A DNA stretch of 64,000 nucleotides from Ustilago trichophora (lineage: Eukaryota; Basidiomycota; Ustilaginomycetes; Ustilaginales; Ustilaginaceae): contig OOIN01000001.1 in NCBI GenBank assembly GCA_900323505.1, positions 1,922,001-1,986,000 of the forward strand. Direction: 5' to 3'. The position numbers and the translations under genes are program-made. The notes below the pieces were generated by a model. It ran no database searches, was not told the DNA's origin, and was given only the letters and a program-made list of their open reading frames with translations. Below, in pieces: positions 42,201-50,236 of the stretch (position 1 is the stretch's first letter; every line of letters begins with the position of its first letter).

Positions 42201-42941
42201 AGCTCGAACGCTCAAGCAGTGTCTGAATCTGGGCAGGAAGAGAGATACGACCCTACAGCAGGTGTAAGCATTCCCCTGGGAAACACAGGTGCAGGTTTTC
42301 CTGCTGCTGTCGCCGGGGGCGCTCCGGCTGTTCCGGCAGCAATCGGCTCTGACGCTTTGCAATCGCTCCTCCGCACGCTGGGCAAGACGACTGCACCACC
42401 GTCTTCGGGCGGCGTCCCAGCGGCCGCTTCAGGAGCTTTGAGCCCCTTGGGAGCGATTCCTCGAGGACCACTGCCGCCGGGTCCTCCTCCTGGTCCACCA
42501 CCCTCATTCGCAGGCATTCCACCTCCCCCCGCAAATGCTTCGCCAATGGCCGGCTCTTGGTCGCCCGTTCCACCCCACGGAGGTGGCGCAGACAACTCTA
42601 CACCACCACAACAGTGGCATCTGCAGCAAGGCTACCAGGCTCAACCGCCCTATGGCTACCCAGGCGCAGCTGATCTATCATCGTACGGCCACGGCGGCAG
42701 CGGATGGGGCCAAGAAACACCCATGCACCCACCTACGAATGCAACTCCACCGCAACCACAGGAGATGCCTGAAGAGGAATATCCGGGACAGTACAATCCA
42801 GATTTCTTGGCCCAGGCAAGCGCTGGTGCAGCAAGAGGAGGCGCAGGGTATGGCGGCAGGGGCCGAGGGCAGGGTTATGGACATGGATATGGACAAGGCC
42901 GAGGCAGAGGCAGAGGAGGTTGGAGAGGCCGAGGCTGGTAA
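39241..42941 (+). CDS. BYE1: BYE1-like transcription factor (PHD - TFIIS central - SPOC)
   Basis: Three exons: 39241-39644, 39758-39858 and 40129-42941, joined by introns of 113 bp (phase 2) and 270 bp (phase 1), with GTTAGT and GTAAGT donors and CAG acceptors. Splicing gives 1105 residues. The first intron cuts the PHD finger exactly at CERCQEW-YHTKC; only the spliced form has the complete C4HC3 set (about residues 114-160). A TFIIS central domain (about 322-452) and a SPOC domain (about 655-800, beginning RNIIWNGLIDLPDVF) follow. This order defines Bye1/PHF3/DIDO proteins, which bind RNA polymerase II and H3K4me3 and modulate elongation. The C-terminal 200 residues are Pro-rich then Gly/Tyr/Arg-rich. 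A GCGTCC repeat at the start encodes Ser-Ala repeats. Confidence 0.92.
39244..39271 (+). repeat. GCGTCC hexamer repeat at BYE1 start
   Basis: About four CGTCCG units encode alternating Ser-Ala directly after the BYE1 start codon; variation would stay in frame. Confidence 0.8.
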
Positions 42942-43327
42942 TCTACGACACCTCGACACAGTACTTGCTAGCAATGCAGATTTATGTCCTATCCTTCCAC
43001 TTCTTCTCCATCGGACTGACGCTATGCATCCGCTGATCAACATCACCATTGCATCGCTCAACACTTCAATACACATGAGAGGTACGGATGGTGATGCTGC
43101 CTGAGAACGGGAAGAGTGTTGATTTCCGTGCGAGATCACGCGGCTCAGTTCGTCACAAATTAGCTCAAAAAATGAAAGAGACTCCTTGAGCACTTTGGCT
43201 CCGCTTTGGTTTCCCTCAATCAATATGCATCGAAAAAAGCCAACAAAAAGGCTCAGCCTTGCTGGAAAAGCAAAGTGATCTCGTGGCGCGTCTCTTTTGA
43301 AATTATGCAATGGACACTCGGACAGAG

Positions 43328-43375
<48 letters not shown>

Positions 43376-43732
43376 AGAAGAAAGGATCGGAAGATGTCGT
43401 TGTTGAGGAGGCGATTTCAAAAAATTGTCCGGCAGCAAAGCAAAGTGCAGAGTCAGCCAGTCAGCCAGTCAGTCTCAACCAACCGGTGCCGACCTCGAAG
43501 ACTCGAAGGAAGTCGGAAATCGAGCAGGTTCACCATCATCACCATCTCCACTTTTGCTTCTTGGTCCATCACCACACACCATCACATCTTCCTCCCTTCT
43601 CCGCTTCCCTTTCGAGCCGCCTGCGACACTTTCTTTGGGAGTCCGACTTGTGTCCAACACCAAGCCCCTCGGTTTTCTTCTTTCGTTTCAGCTTGCTCGC
43701 AGTCTCGGCATTGAAGCAATAACATAGCAAAC
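42942..43732. promoter_or_regulatory. Intergenic region, BYE1 3' end to TOM40 start
   Basis: This 791-bp region carries a long GA microsatellite (43331-43371), a CAGTCAGC-type short repeat near 43450-43475 and a pyrimidine-rich TOM40 leader. No gene is seen. Confidence 0.5.
43331..43371 (+). repeat. (GA)n microsatellite
   Basis: About 41 bp of uninterrupted GA in the TOM40 upstream region, about 360 bp before the start codon. Confidence 0.95.
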
Positions 43733-44908
43733 ATGTCTGCTCCGGTCGCTCCCCCACAGGCAACCGCCTACCCATCAGGTGTTCAGGCTCCTCCTCCTTC
43801 GGGAGCTGAGCGTGTTGGTCCCGGTGCTCCCTCTCCTTTTGTTGACGAGAAGCGTGCCGCCTACCCATCCGGCATGACCCCACCCATCTCGTCTCACCCC
43901 TCCACCTCCATGTTTGGCTTCTTCCAGCCCATCGTCGCACCGCTCAACAATGCCCTCGCTACCATCCAGGACATCCGCACCCGTCTCGAGCTTTCCAACC
44001 CCGGCACCGTCGAGCATCTCCAGCGCGAGGTCAAGGGCGTTCACACCACCAACTTCATGTTTGACGGCGCACGTGCTGACCTCACCAAAGCCATCAGCAT
44101 CAACCCCATCTTCCAGGTCACCCACGCCTTCTCCATGGGCTCGCAGGCCGCTCCTTCCAGCTACAACTTTGGTGCCGTATACGGTGACAACAAAAACTTC
44201 TTCCAGGCCGGTCTCGATGACGGACTCAACGTCACTATGCGCGCCAACCGTGGTTGGGTTCCCGGCCACACCACCAAGGTTCAGGCCCAGCTCACAGCCA
44301 CCCCCGGCCAGTCTTTCGTCCAGGTCGAACACGATTACCAGGGCACGGATCACTCGGCCAACTTCAAGGCTCTCAACCCATCACCTACCGATTTCACCGG
44401 TATCTACATTGTCAACTACCTCCAGAGCTTGACGCGCAACTTTGCCTTTGGTGTCGAGACCGTCTACCAGCGCCCTTCGGCTGATATGGAAGAGGCGAGT
44501 ACCGGTTACATTGCCAAGCTTACCGGTGACAAGAAGGACTGGATCGCCACCGCCCAAGTCCAACCCCAGGGTGTTGCCCAGTGCACCTACTACCAGAAGC
44601 TTTCCGAGCAGGTCGACGTTGCTGCGGATCTGCAGATGATCACCATGGCCCAGAAGCGCGAGGCAGCTGCCACTTTGGGCGCAAGGTACAACTTCCGAAT
44701 GGCAACCCTCAGAGCACAGATCGACTCAGCAGGAAAGCTCAGCTCCGTCTACGAGACTCGATTGAGCCCCGCTTTCGGCCTCACTTTTGCAGGAGAGATC
44801 GACCATCTCCAGGGTGCCGCCAAGTTTGGCTTTGGTGTCTCAATCGAGAGTGGTAACGAGATGGACCCCAATGCTCCTCCCCCTACCCCTCCCTCGGTGC
44901 CCATGTAA
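43733..44908 (+). CDS. TOM40: TOM40 mitochondrial import channel
   Basis: This is a 391-residue single-exon beta-barrel protein. The N-terminal ~60 residues are Pro/Ala-rich, followed by the conserved helix region GFFQPIVAPLNNALATIQDIR and LSNPGTVEHLQREVKGVHTTNFMFDGARADL. The barrel follows with family blocks such as INPIFQVTHAF, YNFGAVYGDNKNFFQAGLDD and SQFQ-type strands (VQVEHDYQGTDHSANFK), ending with FGFGVSIESG, a typical beta-signal-like last strand. TOM40 forms the outer-membrane pore of the TOM complex. Length is close to the fungal norm (about 350-390). Confidence 0.96.
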   Translation: MSAPVAPPQATAYPSGVQAPPPSGAERVGPGAPSPFVDEKRAAYPSGMTPPISSHPSTSMFGFFQPIVAPLNNALATIQDIRTRLELSNPGTVEHLQREVKGVHTTNFMFDGARADLTKAISINPIFQVTHAFSMGSQAAPSSYNFGAVYGDNKNFFQAGLDDGLNVTMRANRGWVPGHTTKVQAQLTATPGQSFVQVEHDYQGTDHSANFKALNPSPTDFTGIYIVNYLQSLTRNFAFGVETVYQRPSADMEEASTGYIAKLTGDKKDWIATAQVQPQGVAQCTYYQKLSEQVDVAADLQMITMAQKREAAATLGARYNFRMATLRAQIDSAGKLSSVYETRLSPAFGLTFAGEIDHLQGAAKFGFGVSIESGNEMDPNAPPPTPPSVPM

Positions 44909-45211
44909 ATCGGGTTGATGTAACAACACACACGCACTTTGATCCACAATCGCCCCCTTACCACCTCTCATCACACGAGTCGATCCCAAACTGAAGCAAC
45001 CTTCCTTAGTGGCACAGGATCGCTCACAGACATTCTTCAACCCAAAAGACACAGTTTACTCTGCTGTACACTGCCCCCCCCTTTTATTTTCTCATTCTCT
45101 CTCTCTCTCTCTCTTCTTCAATCTTCTGATTTTATCCTCTTTGTTTGCGTTCACATCAATGTATTAGCTCTTCGGACATCTCAAGAAACCCTACATTCTG
45201 CTGCTCCTGTC

Positions 45212-45256
<45 letters not shown>

Positions 45257-45556
45257 GTTGTGTGATGAATGTTCTCAGACGGTTGGTGCAGAAGGCTGTG
45301 AGTTTGCACGTGTGATTTCAGATGGCCTCGACCTTCGGGCGTTCGATGATTCGGTTGAGTTCACACCACATTCACACACACAGGAACTTTTTCATGCTTA
45401 TGACAAGATTGAGAGAAACGAATGGATTGCTTACAAGTACAAGGAAAAAGAAAAACGCCAAAGTATGTGTAAATATGCTGAGAGAAAGAGAGTTGCCAAT
45501 GCTGTATCTGAAGAGATCCCCACGACCAAATGTCAAAAGAGTGCTTTTGTTCGGCT
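44909..45556. other. Convergent 3' region, TOM40 / FCF1, with poly(T)
   Basis: This 648-bp region contains a CT tract (about 45097-45114) and a 40-nt poly(T) run. No gene is seen. Confidence 0.45.
45216..45255 (+). repeat. Poly(T) run of 40 nt
   Basis: Forty consecutive T (poly(A) on the minus strand) lie between the convergent genes TOM40 and FCF1. The length could vary by slippage or be affected by sequencing error. It might be the tail trace of a retro-inserted sequence, but nothing recognisable flanks it. Confidence 0.9.
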
Positions 45557-46177
45557 TCATTGGGCCATACCTTGATCTGGCAATCTCTCGATTCTAAACT
45601 GACGACTTGCGATGTACATCAGTGGGATACCTGGAACCTTTCTAACTCTTCTTCTCAACTCTCTGTCGCAAGTTGCGACAATGTAGCATTTGTGGCTTTG
45701 GATCCTTTCGATGATACAGTCGTCTGCATAGGTGCCCTTGTGGCTGCATTCGAGACGTTCGAATCTGGGATCTCTTGCGACCCTTAGAGCGATTCTATAT
45801 TTGGGGCCTAATTTCTCGAGTTCTGAAATGACGCAGGTGGTGATGCACGGAATACTCTTGGCGTAGAGACAGTCCATCATTCCCTGCACCAGCTCGATCT
45901 TGTTCTGAAGGGCAAAGTTGATAAAGTTCGTATCGACTAGGATACGATAAGGCGGTCCAAGTTGGGTGTTGTGTTCAAAGAACATGGATGATGCCGGTGT
46001 TGAAATGTGCCGTACTATGCTTCCACCATCGGGTGTGGTTTTGCTAGAAGAGGAAGATGTAGAGGCTGCTTTTTTGGCAGCAGCTGTGACTTTGGCGGAT
46101 GCTTTGAGTCGATCATCGTTGGGATTGAGCATCCTTTTCACCTCTCCGAACTTGCGCACTTGCTTCTTCTTTCCCAT
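45557..46177 (-). CDS. FCF1: FCF1/Utp24 PIN-domain endonuclease of the SSU processome
   Basis: The start chosen is the ATG at 46177 (MGKKKQVRKF), giving 206 residues; the longer in-frame extension has no conservation-like character. After the basic N-terminus and a Ser-rich insert (about residues 28-50), the PIN domain shows acidic metal-binding residues in ILVDTNFINFAL, CVISELEKLG, TYADDCIIERI and VATCDRELRRRVRKVPGIPLMYI. Fcf1 cleaves pre-rRNA at sites A1/A2 during 18S rRNA maturation in the nucleolus. Yeast and human homologues have 189-198 residues; the Ser-rich insert accounts for the difference. Confidence 0.96.
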   Translation of the reverse strand: MGKKKQVRKFGEVKRMLNPNDDRLKASAKVTAAAKKAASTSSSSSKTTPDGGSIVRHISTPASSMFFEHNTQLGPPYRILVDTNFINFALQNKIELVQGMMDCLYAKSIPCITTCVISELEKLGPKYRIALRVARDPRFERLECSHKGTYADDCIIERIQSHKCYIVATCDRELRRRVRKVPGIPLMYIASRQFRIERLPDQGMAQ

Positions 46178-46782
46178 GTTGACGTATGTGGATCGGTGTG
46201 GTTGCTTCGCTGTGCTGAATGATATGTGTGAGCTTTTCAACGAAAGAGTATGAATATCTGCGTACCCTGTTGAGGAAATTGGTGTTTGTGTGGTAGTGAC
46301 CAAGACGTAAAGACTGGACAAGGTCGAGGATGGTGGCGAAGAGAAGATGTAAGAGTAAGAAAGAGTGGATCAAACGTAAGGGTTCAAAACAGAAATTTCA
46401 GCAGCGCATATATACCTTTACCTCCCCACTTTTTGCTTTTTTTTTTTTTTGAAGAAATTCGGCTCTCGGCTGCTCCACTTGGGCCCAAGAATTTCATCCG
46501 AAACCGAACCCTCAAACTCTACCTCAATCTAACAGCTCTCAAGTTTCCGCCCATATGCACTGCATACTCTTCCTTCGTCTACGTGCCGACACTTCAAAGA
46601 CGACAGGTAAGAGATGTGCGAAAGAGATCCTTATGACTGCGATTGCAACAGAAAAACGATAGTGATAGTGATATAGTGTACAAAATAAGCTGTTTGGCTG
46701 AAAAGAGTGTACGAGAGTGCCGTGAAAAGAATGTGTTCGACGACCAGCGTCGACATTACAACGACTGCCCTTAGGTGAGACG
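46178..46782. promoter_or_regulatory. FCF1 upstream region
   Basis: This 605-bp gap between tandem minus-strand genes has a 14-nt poly(T) (46437-46450) and a CATATATACC TATA-like patch near 46408. No gene is seen. Confidence 0.4.
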
Positions 46783-47991
46783 TCAATCAAGCAACTTGCT
46801 CTTCTTCCATCTACCCCTTCCGCCCTCTCCGCCGATCTGTGACATTGGCGTCGAGTTGCCCGACTCTACCTGTCCCGCCGAAGCACCTCCATATCCATAC
46901 TGGTACACCTTGCTCCTCAGCAGCCCGGCATAAAACCTTTGCACCATAAAGAAGCACTGAAGCCTCACAGCGGTGAAAAAGAGCCCAAACACCATAAGCA
47001 GAGGTACCAAGGTGGTTCTGAAACTCTCTTCGCAGTTCTCGGAAGCAAACACGCCATCGAGCAGTGTTTCCCAGCCAGAAGCTACGACTGTGACATCGCC
47101 TAGGTTGCCCGGTGCTACGGTGCGTGCGTTGGGTGTTGCGCTGTCCGACATTGCCTGTGCGCCTTTAGGAGGTGAAGTGTTGGGCTTGGACGGGGAGAAC
47201 CAAGCTTGCAGCTCTCCCGAGCCGAATTCGTCACAGAGGTGGGCGCGGACGGAGGGGTAGGTGCATACGATAGCGAGTGCAAATAGCGAGAGTGTAGAGA
47301 GGAGAAAGTCGAGGAACGAATGGATGACGAAGAGTCGAGAGAGCAACAGTTGGGATCTCAAAACGCCGATGACGCCCGCGCAGCAGCAGAGGACGCTGAA
47401 GAGGATGTACCATCTAAGGGTGCTGATGACGACGCGAAGGGCGTCCCACTGCATGCGTTCGACTTGTTCGGCACCGTCGTCGAGGACTTGGTAGCCGATG
47501 GGGGATGCATCGGAAGCAGCGTCTGTGAAACGACCTGGAATGGCTGCTTCGCTTGCCTTGTTGCTGGTAGCAATCTTATTTGAGGATGCTTCTGCACCGT
47601 TGCCTTGCGTTGGGACGAATGTGAGGCCTTGGGCTTTGAGATACGCCTTTGCCTCGGCGACCCATTCTGGAAGGTAGACGTTTCTGTTCCCGCTTACCTC
47701 GTCGTTCGCCGCTGCTGATGGCGGGTGAGAATAGATGTCGAGATCAATCAACTGATCTGCCTTTGCTGCAGAATGAGCGAATCTGTCGGCAGACGGCACA
47801 AAGGCTGCCGAGGCCGGTGGAGCTGCCCCTCTCTCTGGCACATCAGGAAGCGTCGAAGTGAGCGCCCCCAACCATGAGAAGGTGTTGAGATGGATGATGA
47901 TGCCGAGTATCGCGATTGCCAGGGTCGCTGTGCGGGGTGAGAGGCAGCCAAAGATGCCTGAGCCAGAGGGGCCCATCGATGCACGGCCCAT
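46783..47991 (-). CDS. Uncharacterised four-span membrane protein
   Basis: I do not recognise this 402-residue family. Hydrophobic segments lie at about 21-44, 193-211, 219-243 and 327-349. A ~150-residue hydrophilic loop separates the first two spans; a second loop (about 245-325) between spans 3 and 4 contains Cys253 (HLCDEF) and Cys320 (SENCEE), which could pair if the loop is luminal or extracellular. A CCC triplet lies in span 2. The tail after span 4 is Gly/Ser-rich and ends with basic RGRWKKSKLLD. The layout resembles fungal tetraspan proteins, but the tetraspanin CCG loop motif is absent. Endomembrane or plasma membrane placement is an inference. Confidence 0.75.
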   Translation of the reverse strand: MGRASMGPSGSGIFGCLSPRTATLAIAILGIIIHLNTFSWLGALTSTLPDVPERGAAPPASAAFVPSADRFAHSAAKADQLIDLDIYSHPPSAAANDEVSGNRNVYLPEWVAEAKAYLKAQGLTFVPTQGNGAEASSNKIATSNKASEAAIPGRFTDAASDASPIGYQVLDDGAEQVERMQWDALRVVISTLRWYILFSVLCCCAGVIGVLRSQLLLSRLFVIHSFLDFLLSTLSLFALAIVCTYPSVRAHLCDEFGSGELQAWFSPSKPNTSPPKGAQAMSDSATPNARTVAPGNLGDVTVVASGWETLLDGVFASENCEESFRTTLVPLLMVFGLFFTAVRLQCFFMVQRFYAGLLRSKVYQYGYGGASAGQVESGNSTPMSQIGGEGGRGRWKKSKLLD

Positions 47992-48601
47992 GGCGGAATA
48001 TGTGCGTGGGCTCTACGTCGCTTGCTAGGATGGAAGTGTAGGAGTGTTAGGCGAGGATGAGAAAGTGCGGAGCGGTCGGGCCCATGGCTCGCATTGAGAG
48101 AAATGTGGGAGAACGAGTGGCAGTGAAAGATGGATAAGGTGAAGAAGAAAGGGAGCAAGCGAGCGAGACACGACGTATAGGTGACAGCTGTTTTGTGCGT
48201 TGCGTTCAAGCAAGACAAAGATCGGCAGAGTCTTGGCAAAGGCAGAAATTGGCTTGTATGCGACTACAGCAGCATGGATAGGGCCGGACAAGTGTGCCGA
48301 TAGTAGTGTGACAATGGCGGATGCGGTCCCTGCTGCCCTGGTGTACATACTGTACCTGCAGTCACACAACCAAAAGAAAATGCCGTCGAAAACCGAGCAA
48401 GAGCTTCCGGCTTCCAGGTTTATGCTGTAAGCGCCTTACGGTAAAGGCTCTATTTGCGGAGAAAAGATGCCGAAAAGAATGAAATCAACTCTCTCTGTCA
48501 AACTGCCAAAAAAGGGCCAAAATGCCAAGACCTTGCGTTTTGCTTCTTTGCCTTGCTTCCTGCCCTGTTTGACCCCTGCGCCTCGCATTTCATTTTTTTT
48601 T

Positions 48602-48632
<31 letters not shown>

Positions 48633-48886
48633 GAATTCAGTTTGCGGCTCCAAGCAGCGTGCAGTCTGCAGGAGATTGTGCTCGAGCCCGCCCTTTTTGA
48701 CAAGTCCGCGGCGGCACACAATTTCTTCTTTTTCGGTTGTGCTTTGGCTTCCTTCCGCCCAAGATCGTTCAAGGGTCCAACCTGCAACTTTGTCCCTCCG
48801 TCGATCAACCAGCTCATGTCGATACACACTCAGAACAAGCCAGAATCGTCCCGTACCAGGGAGCAATAGAAGGGACTTGGTGCTTC
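47992..48886. promoter_or_regulatory. Divergent promoter, membrane protein / QRI7
   Basis: This 895-bp region has a poly(T) run (48604-48632) roughly 255 bp before the QRI7 start. No gene is seen. Confidence 0.45.
48604..48632 (+). repeat. Poly(T) run of 29 nt
   Basis: Twenty-nine consecutive T, preceded by another T-rich stretch at 48593-48601. Long dA:dT tracts in fungal promoters can exclude nucleosomes. Confidence 0.9.
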
Positions 48887-50131
48887 ATGTGGAGTCGGAG
48901 CATCACAACACAGGCGAGCGTCGTTCGCCAACGCTTCTGCTCAAGCTCCATCTCGACCTCCTTCCGACCAGTCCAAACCAGCACAAATCGAACCCTCTCG
49001 ACTTCCCCCATCTCTCCATCGGACAAGCCTCGCCTCATCCTCGGCATCGAAACTTCGTGTGATGACTCGTGCGCCTCCGTCGTCAGCTCCGATCGCACCA
49101 TCCTCTCTTCGATCGTTACAAAGCAAGATCATTCATCCACATCCGGCATCCACCCGCTGGCTGCAGCTTTGGGACACCATGCAAACCTTCCATCCACCAT
49201 CGCCTCTGCTCTCTCCACTGCTGGAGTACAGTCCTCTGAACTGGACGCGATCGCTGTCACCCAGGGTCCAGGTATGGCGAGTAGCCTCGGCGTAGGCTTA
49301 TCTGCGGCAAAGACGCTCAGCGCGGTACTGGACAAGCCATTGATCTATGTCCATCACATGCAGGCCCACGCATTGACGCCATTGTTGACCGAGGAGAAGC
49401 CGCCACGTTTCCCATTCTTGGTGCTGTTGGTCAGTGGTGGACATACAATGCTGGTGCTGGCCAAAAGCGTGACGGAGTTCAGGATTCTGGCGAGTACACA
49501 GGATGATTCGATTGGGGATGCATTCGACAAGGTGGCAAGGGACTTGGGGATCCCTTGGACGTCTGCCCCCGGCGCCGCGCTTGAAGCGCTTGCAGAACAG
49601 CACGAAACCCAGCAACAAGGCGAAAGCTTGGTCTTCCCAGTACCATGCAAAGGCCAACCGCAGTTCTCCTACTCAGGTCTCAAAGCCGCCGTCCAACGCC
49701 ACATAGACTCCCAATCCTCCCCGATCACCGACTCTCACAAAGCATCGATCGCACACGCCTTCCAACTCTCCGCAAGTGCACAGCTAGAAGACAAACTAAG
49801 CATGCTCCTCCGCCCCACCCATCTCACATCTGACTCTCGAGGTCGATCCTACCCACGCATCACTCTGCCAGACTCTGTCTCGGCGGACGACATCAAAACC
49901 GTCGTCTGTAGCGGTGGTGTGGCGAGTAACAACTTTCTCCGCTCCAGATTGAGATCGCACTTAGACCGCTTAGGTAGGGACGACGTCGAGTTGCAGTTCC
50001 CCCCACTAAACCTGTGCACCGACAATGCGGCAATGATCGCCTGGGTGGGTCATTTGATCTTTGACCACAGAACAAGCGACTACTCTCGTCATGCTAGGGC
50101 AAAGTGGAGTATGGAAGATATCCCACTTTGA
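48887..50131 (+). CDS. QRI7: QRI7/OSGEPL1: mitochondrial tRNA t6A threonylcarbamoyltransferase
   Basis: The start is the ATG at 48887 (MWSRSITTQ), giving 414 residues. The first ~50 residues are rich in Ser, Thr and Arg without acidic residues, a mitochondrial targeting pattern. The Kae1/TsaD domain follows: LGIETSCDDSCASVV, VTQGPGMASSLGVGL, the metal-binding HHMQAHALTP, VSGGHTMLVL, DDSIGDAFDKVARDLG, FSYSGLK and VVCSGGVASNNFLR, then CTDNAAMIAW. Qri7 makes N6-threonylcarbamoyladenosine at A37 of mitochondrial tRNAs. The targeting peptide and bacterial-type motifs distinguish it from cytosolic Kae1. Its stop is 105 bp from the APN2 stop (convergent). Confidence 0.94.
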   Translation: MWSRSITTQASVVRQRFCSSSISTSFRPVQTSTNRTLSTSPISPSDKPRLILGIETSCDDSCASVVSSDRTILSSIVTKQDHSSTSGIHPLAAALGHHANLPSTIASALSTAGVQSSELDAIAVTQGPGMASSLGVGLSAAKTLSAVLDKPLIYVHHMQAHALTPLLTEEKPPRFPFLVLLVSGGHTMLVLAKSVTEFRILASTQDDSIGDAFDKVARDLGIPWTSAPGAALEALAEQHETQQQGESLVFPVPCKGQPQFSYSGLKAAVQRHIDSQSSPITDSHKASIAHAFQLSASAQLEDKLSMLLRPTHLTSDSRGRSYPRITLPDSVSADDIKTVVCSGGVASNNFLRSRLRSHLDRLGRDDVELQFPPLNLCTDNAAMIAWVGHLIFDHRTSDYSRHARAKWSMEDIPL

Positions 50132-50209
50132 CCAACACACATCTTAATCAATGATGTTGTACATTATCGAAATCAATACATGTATACTAATGCAATGCAA
50201 AGTATGCAC

Positions 50210-50236
50210 CTCTCTCTCTCTCTCTCTGTGTGTGTT
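50210..50236 (+). repeat. (CT)n / (GT)n tract at a convergent gene end
   Basis: CT repeats (50210-50227) run into GTGTGTG immediately after the APN2 stop codon, in its 3' UTR. Confidence 0.8.
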
